From positions 1 through 55,572 of the forward strand of contig JAOASG010000052.1 in NCBI GenBank assembly GCA_025210235.1: a DNA stretch of 55,572 bases. The letters are read 5' to 3'. Positions 6,706 through 16,230 of the stretch are shown in pieces. This DNA is from Vallitalea sp. GTDB lineage: Bacteria > Bacillota > Clostridia > Lachnospirales > Vallitaleaceae. Numbering within the stretch: position 1 is the first letter of the stretch; each line of letters starts with the position of its first letter. Both the position numbers and the translations under genes were made by a program. The notes beneath the pieces are model-generated. The model was not told the DNA's origin. It saw nothing but the letters and a program-made list of their open reading frames with translations, and did no database searches.

Positions 6706-6912
6706 TCAAAAAATATTAATATTAATATCTAATAATCTGCATAAATCTCTAACTGTATCAAAATCCATTTTTCGGGTACCACTTTCGTAATTAGAAACAG
6801 TGTTCGGTTTAACATTTAGAAAATTTGCAAGGTCTTTCTGAAATAAACCTTTTGATTCTCGAGCATTTTTAATTACTTTACCTCTTTTTGCCCAGATAGC
6901 TTCTTCTGCCAT
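6706..6912 (-). CDS. Cro-like XRE-family regulator, 68 aa
   Basis: A 68-residue protein made almost only of a helix-turn-helix: RGKVIKNARESKGLFQKDLA, then NFLNVKPNTVSNYESGTRKM, then LCRLLDIN. It starts at ATG 6912 behind GGGAGG. It is the first gene of the leftward early operon and faces away from the larger XRE gene at 7160, the usual cI/cro layout. Its size and lack of a sensor or dimerisation domain fit a Cro role in committing to lytic growth. The consensus promoter at 7097-7125 should drive it with a leader of about 180 bases. Confidence 0.85.
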   Translation of the reverse strand: MAEEAIWAKRGKVIKNARESKGLFQKDLANFLNVKPNTVSNYESGTRKMDFDTVRDLCRLLDININIF

Positions 6913-6971
6913 AACTACCTCCCATCTTCAATAATTAGGACTATTTACCCATTTAAATATTTAAATAAATA

Positions 6972-7000
6972 TTGACACTTCTCAATTTGTGATATATTAT
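6972..7000 (+). promoter_or_regulatory. Rightward promoter toward repressor and integrase
   Basis: TTGACA (6972-6977), 17-base spacer, TATTAT (6995-7000). It would give a leader of about 150 bases before ATG 7160. A weaker alternative is TTGTGT (7066-7071) with TATACT (7090-7095), 18-base spacer, closer to the gene. Which one is used cannot be told from sequence. Confidence 0.62.
6977..6995. promoter_or_regulatory. Repressor operator, copy 2
   Basis: ACTTCTCAATTTGTGATAT, matching the other two 19-bp sites and filling the spacer of the rightward promoter. Binding here would block that promoter, which suggests autoregulation. Confidence 0.62.
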
Positions 7001-7096
7001 ATATATGTAATGTGATTTTTTCGTATAATATATTTTAAAATCTAGAAATGTGAGCAAATAGCGTTTTGTGTTTGTAATGTTTATTGGCGTATACTC

Positions 7097-7125
7097 ATTA
7101 TATATCACTTAACGAGATATGTCAA
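7097..7125 (-). promoter_or_regulatory. Leftward early promoter, perfect consensus
   Basis: On the minus strand TTGACA (7125-7120), 17-base spacer, TATAAT (7102-7097). This is a perfect sigma-A type promoter pointing at the Cro-like gene and the early phage operon. Such a strong promoter would need tight repression in a lysogen. Confidence 0.85.
7102..7120. promoter_or_regulatory. Repressor operator, copy 3
   Basis: ATATCACTTAACGAGATAT, a 19-bp palindrome that covers exactly the spacer of the leftward early promoter. It is the third member of the operator set and the one that would silence the lytic genes. Confidence 0.72.
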
Positions 7126-7159
7126 TACATATTTTGGGATTTTTAGAAAAGAGGATGTT

Positions 7160-7483
7160 ATGAGTATATCAAGTAAATTGAAGGAATTGCGACTTCAACA
7201 TGGTTATCTTCAAAAAGATGTTTGTGAAAAGCTTAAGATTGCCCAAAATACATTAAGTGGATATGAGAGCGGAGCAAGAAAACCTAAACAAGATACTTTA
7301 ATAAAATTAGCTGAATTTTATGGAGTAACTACCGACTATCTTTTGGGACAAGAAAATACTATTGATAATTTAGAAGAAGAATTTCCTGAAGCCATTCAAC
7401 TTATTAGAAAAGCCAATGCTGAATTAAGCAAAGATGGAAAGGAAATGTTGATAAAAATGATGAAAGCAATAATAAATAAGTAA
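7160..7483 (+). CDS. XRE-family phage repressor (CI-like), 107 aa
   Basis: Residues 1-65 are a helix-turn-helix of the XRE type (LKELRLQHGYLQKDVCEKLK, IAQNTLSGYESGARKPKQDT, LAEFYGVTTDYLLGQ). Residues 70-107 form a short helical tail (FPEAIQLIRKANAELSKDGK) probably for dimerisation. It has no peptidase domain, so it cannot self-cleave like lambda CI; induction would need the antirepressor or another route. It starts at ATG 7160 with GAGGA upstream. The integrase begins 11 bases after its stop, so both are likely made from one transcript. Orientation opposite to the Cro-like gene supports the repressor role. Confidence 0.85.
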   Translation: MSISSKLKELRLQHGYLQKDVCEKLKIAQNTLSGYESGARKPKQDTLIKLAEFYGVTTDYLLGQENTIDNLEEEFPEAIQLIRKANAELSKDGKEMLIKMMKAIINK

Positions 7484-7494
7484 AGGGTGGTTAT

Positions 7495-8973
7495 ATGAAA
7501 GTTGCGCTATATGCAAGATATTCAAGTGATAATCAACGAACAGAAAGTATTGACGCTCAATTAAGATACCTAAAAGATTTTTGTAAACAAAACCAATATT
7601 CAATAGCAAAAATATATATAGATGAAGCTGTTTCTGCTACTAACGACAATAGACCTCAATTTTTACAGATGATTAATGATAGTAAATTACAGATATTTGA
7701 AGCTATTGTTGTTCATAAATTAGATCGCTTCGCAAGAAATAGATACGACAGCGCATTTTATAAACAAGAAATTAAAAAATATGGTGTTAAGGTTATATCC
7801 GCCCTTGAAAAATTTGACGATAGTCCCGAATCAATAATACTTGAATCAGTAATAGAAGGGATGAACGAATATTACTCTGCTAATCTATCAAGAGAAGTCA
7901 TGAAAGGTATGAAAGAAACTGCTTATGATTGCAAACATACAGGAGGCACTCCACCACTAGGATATGATATTGACGAAAATAAAAAGTATATTATTAATGA
8001 GTTTGAAGCATCTATTGTAAAAAATATATTCAAAATGTATCTTGACGGAAATGGTTATAGTAAAATATTAGACTCATTAAAGGGGTTAAAAACAAAAACA
8101 GGAAATACGTTTAGTAAATCTAGTATTAACAGCATTTTAGGCAATGAAAAATATGCAGGCATTTATATTTTTAATAAGTATAAAAGAGTTGTTGTTAATG
8201 GTAGAAAGAAAAATATATTAAATGACGAAAAAGATATAATAAGAATTGAAGGTGGAATTCCACAGATAATTTCGACAGAAGTCTTTAATAAAGTTAATAA
8301 AAAAAGAGAGGAAAATAAAAATAAATTCAGAAGTTATAAAGCTAAAAATAATTACGTTTTAACTGGACTTGTTAAATGTGGCTTGTGTGGTTCTAATATG
8401 GTTGGTTCAAGTGGAGTTGAAGGTAGAAATAAACGTAAGTACGTAAGATATAAGTGTACTGCAAAAAAGAATAAAAAAAGTTGCAATAATAAAGATATAA
8501 ATAGAGACGTATTAGATAAAATGGTAATCGAACGTATAGAAAAGGAAATGACACAAAATATTGATAGACTTACTAATAGTATATATAAATATTCACAACA
8601 AAAAAATAAAACCTCTGATAATGAATTAAAAATATATGAAAAGAAACTAAACGATATAAACAAAAAAATAAGTAATATTTTGGATGTTATCATGCAAGGG
8701 AATTTCCATGCATCATTAGATAATAAATTAACAGAATTAGAAAATGAAAAACAAAGGCTAGAATACAATATAGAAAAAACAAAAAGTAATAAATCATCAG
8801 TTACTAAACAAAAAGTAAAAGCTTTCTTAGTTGCACATCAAAACATTAGCACCAAAACTTTTGAAGAGCAAAAAAGGATTGTAAACTCATTTGTTGAATC
8901 TGTTGTTGTATATGAAGACCACGTTGATATAAACATGGTCGTGTCTGTGTACAATGGAGGTGAGGGGAATTGA
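7495..8973 (+). CDS. Large serine recombinase (site-specific integrase)
   Basis: 492 residues. The N-terminal resolvase domain begins MKVALYARYSSDNQRTESID, with the catalytic serine at residue 10 and conserved arginines including KLDRFARNRYDS. The recombinase domain follows (TPPLGYDIDEN, INSILGNEKYAGI). A zinc ribbon lies at about residues 295-332 (CGLCG then YKCTAKKNKKSC), and a coiled-coil region at about 355-420 is used for synapsis control. It would integrate and, with a directionality factor, excise the prophage. The start is ATG 7495 behind GGGTGG. The last codons (from about 8952, encoding NGGEGN) lie inside the 3' end of ssrA on the opposite strand, so the present C-terminus is set by the attachment site. 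Confidence 0.93.
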   Translation: MKVALYARYSSDNQRTESIDAQLRYLKDFCKQNQYSIAKIYIDEAVSATNDNRPQFLQMINDSKLQIFEAIVVHKLDRFARNRYDSAFYKQEIKKYGVKVISALEKFDDSPESIILESVIEGMNEYYSANLSREVMKGMKETAYDCKHTGGTPPLGYDIDENKKYIINEFEASIVKNIFKMYLDGNGYSKILDSLKGLKTKTGNTFSKSSINSILGNEKYAGIYIFNKYKRVVVNGRKKNILNDEKDIIRIEGGIPQIISTEVFNKVNKKREENKNKFRSYKAKNNYVLTGLVKCGLCGSNMVGSSGVEGRNKRKYVRYKCTAKKNKKSCNNKDINRDVLDKMVIERIEKEMTQNIDRLTNSIYKYSQQKNKTSDNELKIYEKKLNDINKKISNILDVIMQGNFHASLDNKLTELENEKQRLEYNIEKTKSNKSSVTKQKVKAFLVAHQNISTKTFEEQKRIVNSFVESVVVYEDHVDINMVVSVYNGGEGN

Positions 8974-8980
8974 ACCCCTG
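8945..8980. other. Probable prophage attachment junction at the 3' end of ssrA
   Basis: The integrase frame runs directly into the acceptor and T-arm end of the tmRNA gene, where phage and host sequence should meet. Serine integrase genes usually sit next to attP, which agrees. The tmRNA discriminator base is encoded at 8955 and the next bases read TTG rather than CCA, as expected if phage DNA begins here. The partner junction is outside the window, so the exact core cannot be fixed. Confidence 0.55.
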
Positions 8981-9311
8981 TCCGAAGACCCATCCGTTTC
9001 AGTATCTCCCATTACAGTCGCTATTTTGACATTCCCTCCATCTAACGCCTAACGACAGGCTGTAGATTTTAGTAGCTTCATAATTCTTCAGTTTCCTCAA
9101 AGCTTTGGAAGTGAAGTTCCCCGTTAGTTTTGGTGCCTCACATCTTAGCCACGGGTTACCAAGAGGAGACAGCTACCTAATTAGGCAGCAAATGCGAAAT
9201 TATTATTTTCGTCTGCGTTTAATTTAATTTACCAGGTTGATGACGCAGGCCCAGTGATCTGCGAATGGCTGCTCAAACTTCTGATGTCCCCGTCGAAACC
9301 AGTACACCCCC
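8955..9311 (-). ncRNA. ssrA: Transfer-messenger RNA (tmRNA)
   Basis: The 5' end reads GGGGGTGTACTGGTTTCGAC and the 3' end reads CCCCTCACCTCCA. The two ends pair as a seven-base acceptor stem (GGGGGTG with CACCTCC, one G-U pair) and the GGTTCAATTCCCC T-arm is intact. The mRNA-like part encodes the tag ADENNNFAFAA followed by TAA at 9216-9181. Length of about 357 bases is normal. tmRNA rescues stalled ribosomes together with SmpB, whose gene is next upstream. The 3' CCA is not encoded and must be added by the CCA enzyme. The prophage integrase gene overlaps the 3' end on the other strand. Confidence 0.95.
9181..9216 (-). other. tmRNA proteolysis-tag reading frame
   Basis: Twelve codons from the resume codon GCA (9216-9214) to TAA (9183-9181) give ADENNNFAFAA. 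Clostridial tags often end ALAA or similar; here the end is FAFAA. The last two alanines needed for ClpXP recognition are present. Confidence 0.85.
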
Positions 9312-9414
9312 GTAATATATTAGAAAAGTAAAACTTTCCTATAGGATTAATAAGACTATAGAAAACAAGTAATAATACCTTATTTTACTATATTCTTAAA
9401 TAAGCAATTATAAT

Positions 9415-9879
9415 TTAGTATAAATTACTAACTTTAAATTTCTTTTCAGCTTCACGACGTTGGTCTTTCTTGGCAATATCTTGACGTTTATCGTATTTCT
9501 TCTTACCTTTTGCTATACCAATTTCCATCTTCATCATACTGCCTTTTAAATAAACTTTTAATGGAACAATCGTATAACCTTTTATTGTAACAGCTCCTTG
9601 AATTTTATTGATTTCATAGCGATGCAATAAAAGCTTTCTTGTTCTTAGTGGGTCTTTATTAAATATGTTACCTTTTTCGTAAGGACTAATATGCATATTT
9701 AAAATAAATAATTCCCCATTAATATTTTTTATAAAGCTTTCTTTAATACTACATTTTCCTGCTCTAAGAGATTTTACCTCTGTACCTACTAAAGCAATTC
9801 CTGCTTCATAAGTATCCTCAATAAAATAATCATGCCATGCTTTTTTATTTTGTGCTATTAATTTATAATTATTCGCCAT
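9415..9879 (-). CDS. smpB: SsrA-binding protein SmpB
   Basis: 154 residues, the usual length. It starts [20 protein letters not shown] and contains the family hallmarks [43 protein letters not shown] and the basic C-terminal tail [20 protein letters not shown], which enters the ribosomal mRNA channel. It binds the tRNA-like end of tmRNA and delivers it to stalled ribosomes. It lies between rnr and ssrA in the order secG-rnr-orf-smpB-ssrA, which is conserved among Firmicutes and links RNase R, which degrades faulty mRNA, with trans-translation. Confidence 0.97.
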   Translation of the reverse strand: MANNYKLIAQNKKAWHDYFIEDTYEAGIALVGTEVKSLRAGKCSIKESFIKNINGELFILNMHISPYEKGNIFNKDPLRTRKLLLHRYEINKIQGAVTIKGYTIVPLKVYLKGSMMKMEIGIAKGKKKYDKRQDIAKKDQRREAEKKFKVSNLY

Positions 9880-9967
9880 TATATCACCACCATTACTTGC
9901 CGTGAGATATATTATAACACAAATTATAATTATTGCAAGTAGAAACTAAATATCATCAAAAGCTTTT

Positions 9968-10195
9968 CTATAACAAATCCTCTTCATCTTCATTCGAATC
10001 TATAGTATTACTTAGTTTATTAATTTTAGTTATTATCAAATAAGTACAGCTTATTAAAACTGCACCTAATAAACAAGCACTAAGTACAATAAGTCCGCTT
10101 CCATAACCAGCAATCAAGTATAGTAACCTAATACCCCCTAGCATACCAAAGAATGCAATAATACCAATTACTATTGCTAGTATTATTGTTATCAT
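9968..10195 (-). CDS. Small two-helix membrane protein of unknown function, 75 aa
   Basis: Residues 3-20 (TIILAIVIGIIAFFGMLGGI) and 37-58 (LSACLLGAVLISCTYLIITK) are two membrane helices. The last 17 residues are acidic (SNEDEEDLL), probably cytoplasmic. The gene starts at ATG 10195, about 20 bases after the rnr stop, with GGAGGGG in between, and lies before smpB. It is therefore in the rnr-smpB operon. I do not recognise a family. Confidence 0.65.
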   Translation of the reverse strand: MITIILAIVIGIIAFFGMLGGIRLLYLIAGYGSGLIVLSACLLGAVLISCTYLIITKINKLSNTIDSNEDEEDLL

Positions 10196-10216
10196 AATAA
10201 CCCCTCCTCCCCTACT

Positions 10217-12373
10217 CTAATCTTCACTACCCTCTTCTTCACTTTCTTCACTTGCTAACTCAAAATCAATAGTTCTTTCAATTTTATTAACACTAGCTAC
10301 AACTATTTTAACAGGTTCACCCATTCTATATATTTTACTTGTTCTTTCACCTATAAAAATATGTTTTTTCTCATCAAAGATATAGTAGTCATCATCAAGG
10401 GTTGTAACGTGAATAAGTCCTTCTACAGTATTTGGCAATTCAACATATAATCCCCAAGCAGTTACACTAGAAATAATACCTTCAAATTCTTCACCAATGT
10501 GTTTTTCCATATACTGAACTTTTTTTAGTTTAATAGTTTCTCTCTCTGCTTCTTCAGCGGTTCTTTCTGTCTCTGATGATTGTTTTGCCACATTAGGTAA
10601 TATAGCATTATATTTTCTTATACTTTTTTCTTCCATTTTACCATTAAGATTTTCTTTAATTATTCTGTGTATCTGTAAATCAGGATATCTTCTAATAGGT
10701 GAAGTAAAATGGGTATAATACTTTGTAGCTAATCCATAGTGTCCATCACCTGAAACAGTATAAGCAGCTCGTTTCATTGAACGAAGAGCTAATCTACTAA
10801 TAATTGCTTCTTCTGGTTTGCCTTCAATGCTAATTAATAATTTTTGTATCTCTTTTGGATGTATCTCTCCATCTCCTTTAATACTATATCCAAAATTGTG
10901 TATAAAAGTAGTAAGTCCTTGTAATCTTTCTGGATCTGGTTCCTCATGAGTTCTATAAACAAATGGTAGCTCTTGCCAATAATAATCTTCTGCTACTGTT
11001 TCATTAGCTAATAACATAAATTCCTCGATAATCTTAGTAGCAACATTTCTATCATATGGAACAATGTCTATTGGCTCTCCCTCATTGTTTAAAATAACTT
11101 TTGCTTCTGGGAAATCAAAATCTATAGAACCTCTTCTTTTCCTTTTTCCCCTTAATATTTCTGCTAGTTGTTCCATGTTTTCAAACATATCAACATAGTC
11201 TTTATATTCTTTTATTACTTCTTCATCTTTATCTGCCAATATTTTTTTGACATTTGTATATGTCATTCTTTTATCAACATTTATTAATGTCTCAGCTATT
11301 TTATGATTAATAACATTTCCTTTTGAATCAACATCCATTATGCAAGAAAGTGCTAATCTATCTACTCCCATATTAAGAGAGCAAATGCCATTTGACAATT
11401 TATGAGGCAACATAGGTATAACTCTATCTACTAGATAAACACTTGTACCTCTTTTTAAAGCTTCTACATCAAGTGGTGAGCCTTCAGTAACATAGTTGGT
11501 TACATCAGCTATATGAACACCTAGTGTATAAGTTCCATTATCATGTTTTTCGATAGTTATAGCATCATCTAAATCTTTTGCATCCTCTCCATCAATTGTA
11601 ACCATTTGTAAGTCTCTAATATCCATTCTCCCATCTTTATCTTCTTCACGCACTTCAGATGGTATATATTCTACTTGATTCATTACTTGCTCTGGAAAAT
11701 TAGTTGGTAATTCAAAACTTCTTACAATAGATAAAATATCTGTACCAGGATCATTAATATGGCCTATTATTTCTACAATTTCACCTTCTGGATTTCTTCT
11801 TTCATTACCCCAATCACTAATCTTAACAACTACTTTATGCCCAGATACAGCCCCTTTATTTTTCCCCTTTGATATAAAAATATCTTTAGTAAATTTTTTA
11901 TTATCCGACACTACAAACCCGAAATTTCTACTCTTTTGAAAAGTTCCAATAATATCACTATCATTACGTTTTATTATTTTGATAACTTCTCCTTCTTTTC
12001 GTTTGCCTTTTGAGTCTCTTCTAATTAATTTTATAGCAACTGTATCTTTATTAAATGCACCATTAACATATGGAGCTGGAATAAAAATATCCTGTTCTTG
12101 CCCTTCAACTTCAACAAATCCAAATCCTTTAGCATGGGCTATAAATTTACCAACAATCATATTTATTGTATCTGGTCTAGCATATTTACCTCTTTTAGTT
12201 TTTATAACTTTTCCTTCTGCAATTAATTCTTCTAGCAAACTATCTAAGATAGGTCTAGTAACATCATCAATCCCCAAAATAATACCAATTTCTTTTATCT
12301 TCATTGGCTTATAATCTTTATGACTAATAAGTTCTAATAATACTTGTTTTCTTTCTTCTAATGTTTTTTCCAT
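10217..12373 (-). CDS. rnr: Ribonuclease R
   Basis: 718 residues. Order of domains: an N-terminal winged helix (residues 1-65, KIKEIGIILGIDDVTRPILD), two cold-shock domains (about 70-230), the RNB catalytic domain (about 240-560) with GEDAKDLDDAITI carrying the metal-binding aspartates and YTHFTSPIRRYPDLQIHRII, and a C-terminal S1 domain (about 625-705, GEEFEGIISSVTAWGLYVEL). The C-terminus is acidic (SEESEEEGSED) rather than lysine-rich. It is a 3'-to-5' exoribonuclease able to digest structured RNA, and works with tmRNA and SmpB, encoded downstream. It starts at ATG 12373 with AAGGTG upstream. Confidence 0.96.
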   Translation of the reverse strand: MEKTLEERKQVLLELISHKDYKPMKIKEIGIILGIDDVTRPILDSLLEELIAEGKVIKTKRGKYARPDTINMIVGKFIAHAKGFGFVEVEGQEQDIFIPAPYVNGAFNKDTVAIKLIRRDSKGKRKEGEVIKIIKRNDSDIIGTFQKSRNFGFVVSDNKKFTKDIFISKGKNKGAVSGHKVVVKISDWGNERRNPEGEIVEIIGHINDPGTDILSIVRSFELPTNFPEQVMNQVEYIPSEVREEDKDGRMDIRDLQMVTIDGEDAKDLDDAITIEKHDNGTYTLGVHIADVTNYVTEGSPLDVEALKRGTSVYLVDRVIPMLPHKLSNGICSLNMGVDRLALSCIMDVDSKGNVINHKIAETLINVDKRMTYTNVKKILADKDEEVIKEYKDYVDMFENMEQLAEILRGKRKRRGSIDFDFPEAKVILNNEGEPIDIVPYDRNVATKIIEEFMLLANETVAEDYYWQELPFVYRTHEEPDPERLQGLTTFIHNFGYSIKGDGEIHPKEIQKLLISIEGKPEEAIISRLALRSMKRAAYTVSGDGHYGLATKYYTHFTSPIRRYPDLQIHRIIKENLNGKMEEKSIRKYNAILPNVAKQSSETERTAEEAERETIKLKKVQYMEKHIGEEFEGIISSVTAWGLYVELPNTVEGLIHVTTLDDDYYIFDEKKHIFIGERTSKIYRMGEPVKIVVASVNKIERTIDFELASEESEEEGSED

Positions 12374-12593
12374 AATTCACCTTCATATTTTTTTATTCAT
12401 TCAAAACGATTACATCCCCTTATCTATACTTAAGAGTATCGTTAAGAAAATATAGTTTTCTCTTAATCCAATTGCGTATATATTTAATAAGTTTTTCTAA
12501 ATATAGTATTTGTAAAAAAATTTATTTTATTTGAGATGATAATATGTTTTTATCTTTAGTTCTCTTTCATCAATTTAATTTATTTTTATAAGA

Positions 12594-12621
12594 TAAAAAA
12601 ACACCCTGCAGATGCAAAGTG
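12594..12621 (-). terminator. Intrinsic terminator after secG
   Basis: On the minus strand a stem CACTTTGCA / TGCAGGGTG with a very small loop is followed by seven T residues, just past the secG stop. The rest of the 257-base spacer up to rnr (12374-12630) is AT-rich, with an inverted TTAAGA motif near 12440-12465. I saw no convincing promoter hexamers for rnr there. Confidence 0.75.
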
Positions 12622-12630
12622 CTTTAATTT

Positions 12631-12879
12631 CTATTGGTGCTTAATTAATAAACTTAATACTACAGATAATACAATAAAAAGTACTGCTCCTACTCTAGTA
12701 ATCTTCTCTAGCTTACCTTCCATAGAACGAGCTTTGTTTTTACCCCAATAAGTTTCAGCAGCTCCACCAATTGCACCTGATAATCCTGCAGCTTTTCCTT
12801 TTTGTAAAAGTACAACAGCAATTAATCCAAGACATAATATAAAATATACTATTTCAACAATTATTACTAATGCTCCCAC
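12631..12879 (-). CDS. secG: Preprotein translocase subunit SecG
   Basis: 82 residues with two membrane helices (residues 3-25 and about 58-80) flanking the conserved cytoplasmic loop VVLLQKGKAAGLSGAIGGAA. This is the standard SecG form. It assists SecYE and SecA in protein export. It starts at GTG 12879 behind AGGAGGTG. Its own promoter is visible at 12909-12937, after the eno terminator, so it is separated from the glycolytic operon. Confidence 0.95.
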   Translation of the reverse strand: MGALVIIVEIVYFILCLGLIAVVLLQKGKAAGLSGAIGGAAETYWGKNKARSMEGKLEKITRVGAVLFIVLSVVLSLLIKHQ

Positions 12880-12908
12880 GGTAACACCTCCTAATGATTA
12901 ACACTAAT

Positions 12909-12937
12909 ATATTAGCATAAAGTATCCATAAATTCAA
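12909..12937 (-). promoter_or_regulatory. Promoter for secG
   Basis: On the minus strand TTGAAT (12937-12932), 17-base spacer, TAATAT (12914-12909), about 30 bases before the secG start and after the eno terminator. Confidence 0.6.
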
Positions 12938-12955
12938 TAGCTATTTTCATTCAAT

Positions 12956-12996
12956 AAAAGACCCCGATAAATAATTTTTATAATCTATCGAGGTCT
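12956..12996 (-). terminator. Intrinsic terminator of the glycolytic operon (after eno)
   Basis: A ten-base stem on the minus strand, GACCTCGATA with TATCGGGGTC, one G-U pair, loop of about 16 bases, then TTTTATT. It lies about 50 bases past the eno stop. Confidence 0.82.
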
Positions 12997-13046
12997 ACTT
13001 GCTTTCAAACGAGATAAATGATCCTCATTTGCAAAATATTTAATTA

Positions 13047-14387
<1,341 letters not shown>

Positions 14388-14625
14388 TTACAATCATTTA
14401 TTTAGTACTTGCAATCCTATTTGTAATTGTCAAAAACTCAAGATTAAAGAATCAAGAAATATTTTTACAATTACTATCTAATTATTTATATATTAATTAA
14501 GTAAAACATGCATATATGTTAATTAGTATTAATTATTTATATAATATTTTCATATATAATAATTAATAAAAATATCTATATCTATTATATTTTACCCACT
14601 TAATAACTTTTTAAAACACTATAAG

Positions 14626-16164
14626 TTATTTAGTCTTTAATAAAGACTCACCTGTCATTTCTTCTGGTTTTTCAATTCCCATTAATTCAAGTAATGTAGG
14701 TGCAATATCTGCAAGTTTTCCACCTTCTCTTAGTTTTACGTTATCTTTTGCGTTAACTAAAATAAATGGAACTGGATTAGTTGTATGTGCAGTAAATGGT
14801 TCCCCTGTTTCATAATCAACTAATTGCTCAGAATTACCATGGTCAGCACATATAAACATTTGACCATTAACTTCTAGTAAAGCATCAACTGTTTTACCAA
14901 CACATGTGTCCACTGTTTCTACAGCTTTTATAACTGCTTCTTCAATTCCTGTATGACCAACCATATCAGGATTAGCAAAATTAATAATAATAAGATCATA
15001 TTTTTCTTGTTTTATGGCATTTACAAGATTGTCACACACTTCATTTGCACTCATTTCTGGTTGCAAATCATAAGTAGCAACTTTTGGTGAAGGTACTAAA
15101 ATTCTATCTTCACCTTCATTAGGTTCTTCAATACCACCATTAAAGAAGAATGTAACATGTGCATATTTTTCAGTTTCAGCTAATCTTAACTGCTTGCAGC
15201 CTTTTTTTGCTAAGTATTCACCTAGAGTATTATTAAGCATTACTTTTTTATAAGCAACAACTTTATTAGGTATAGTTACATCATAATCTGTAAAACACAC
15301 ATAAGTAACTTTAAAAAATTCTCTATCAAAACTATCAAATTTTTCATCACAGAACGCTCTAGTTATTTGTCTAGCTCTATCTGGTCTAAAATTGAAGCAA
15401 ATAATAGAATCATTCTCACTTATTTTACTAGTAGGTTGACCTTCTGATAAAATAATAGTTGGTAGAACAAATTCATCATAAACTTCTTCTTCATATGATT
15501 CTTGAATAGCTGCTTGAGCACTTTTAGAAACTTTTCCTTCACCTTTTACCATAGCATCATAAGCAAGTTTTTCTCTTTCCCAACGATTATCTCTATCCAT
15601 TGAGTAGTAACGACCCATTATAGTTGCTATTTTTCCCACACCGATTTCTCTAAGTTTTTCTTCTAACTCTTCAATAAAAACTTTACCAGATGCAGGTGGT
15701 GTATCTCTACCATCTAAAAATGCATGAACAAATACTTTTTCAACATTATGTTGTTTAGCAAGTTTTAATAATGCATACAAATGTGTATTATGAGAATGTA
15801 CTCCACCATCAGATAATAACCCATATAAATGTAGTGAAGAATTATTCTCTTTACAATTATTGATAGCTGTTAATATACCTTCATTATTAAAGAAATCTCC
15901 ATCTTCAATTTCTTTTGTAATTCTAGTTAACTCTTGATATACAATTCTACCAGCACCTATATTAAGGTGACCTACTTCTGAATTACCCATTTGTCCATGT
16001 GGTAATCCAACGTCTAACCCACTTGCAAAACCTTCAACACATGGATATGTATCCATAATCTTATCGATATTAGGTGTTTTTGCAAGCTTAACACCATTAG
16101 CTTGAGTTTTTTCATTAAGTCCAAACCCATCTAATATCATTAATACTGTTGGTTTTTTTGACAT
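14626..16164 (-). CDS. gpmI: 2,3-bisphosphoglycerate-independent phosphoglycerate mutase
   Basis: 512 residues, normal for the manganese-dependent, alkaline-phosphatase-superfamily mutase. LMILDGFG near the N-terminus binds metal. The phosphorylated serine lies in HGQMGNSEVGHLNIGAGRIV (about residue 63). HSHNTHLYALL, HAFLDGRDTPP and GRYYSMDRDNRWER bind substrate. The C-terminal ADHGNSE and HTTNPVPF complete the second metal site. It interconverts 3- and 2-phosphoglycerate without cofactor. It is placed between tpiA and eno in the glycolytic operon. Confidence 0.98.
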   Translation of the reverse strand: MSKKPTVLMILDGFGLNEKTQANGVKLAKTPNIDKIMDTYPCVEGFASGLDVGLPHGQMGNSEVGHLNIGAGRIVYQELTRITKEIEDGDFFNNEGILTAINNCKENNSSLHLYGLLSDGGVHSHNTHLYALLKLAKQHNVEKVFVHAFLDGRDTPPASGKVFIEELEEKLREIGVGKIATIMGRYYSMDRDNRWEREKLAYDAMVKGEGKVSKSAQAAIQESYEEEVYDEFVLPTIILSEGQPTSKISENDSIICFNFRPDRARQITRAFCDEKFDSFDREFFKVTYVCFTDYDVTIPNKVVAYKKVMLNNTLGEYLAKKGCKQLRLAETEKYAHVTFFFNGGIEEPNEGEDRILVPSPKVATYDLQPEMSANEVCDNLVNAIKQEKYDLIIINFANPDMVGHTGIEEAVIKAVETVDTCVGKTVDALLEVNGQMFICADHGNSEQLVDYETGEPFTAHTTNPVPFILVNAKDNVKLREGGKLADIAPTLLELMGIEKPEEMTGESLLKTK

Positions 16165-16230
16165 TTTATAACTCCTTTTGACGCTATGAATTTATCAAAA
16201 TATGATATTCATTTTTCGCCAATACTATTA

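Noticed and set aside
7424..7609. Minus-strand frame across the repressor-integrase junction
   Set aside because: It has no ribosome site and crosses two strong genes; it looks like chance.
8950..9000. tRNA gene
   Set aside because: The T-arm-like sequence belongs to the tmRNA 3' end; no anticodon arm is present, and the 5' half is at 9311.
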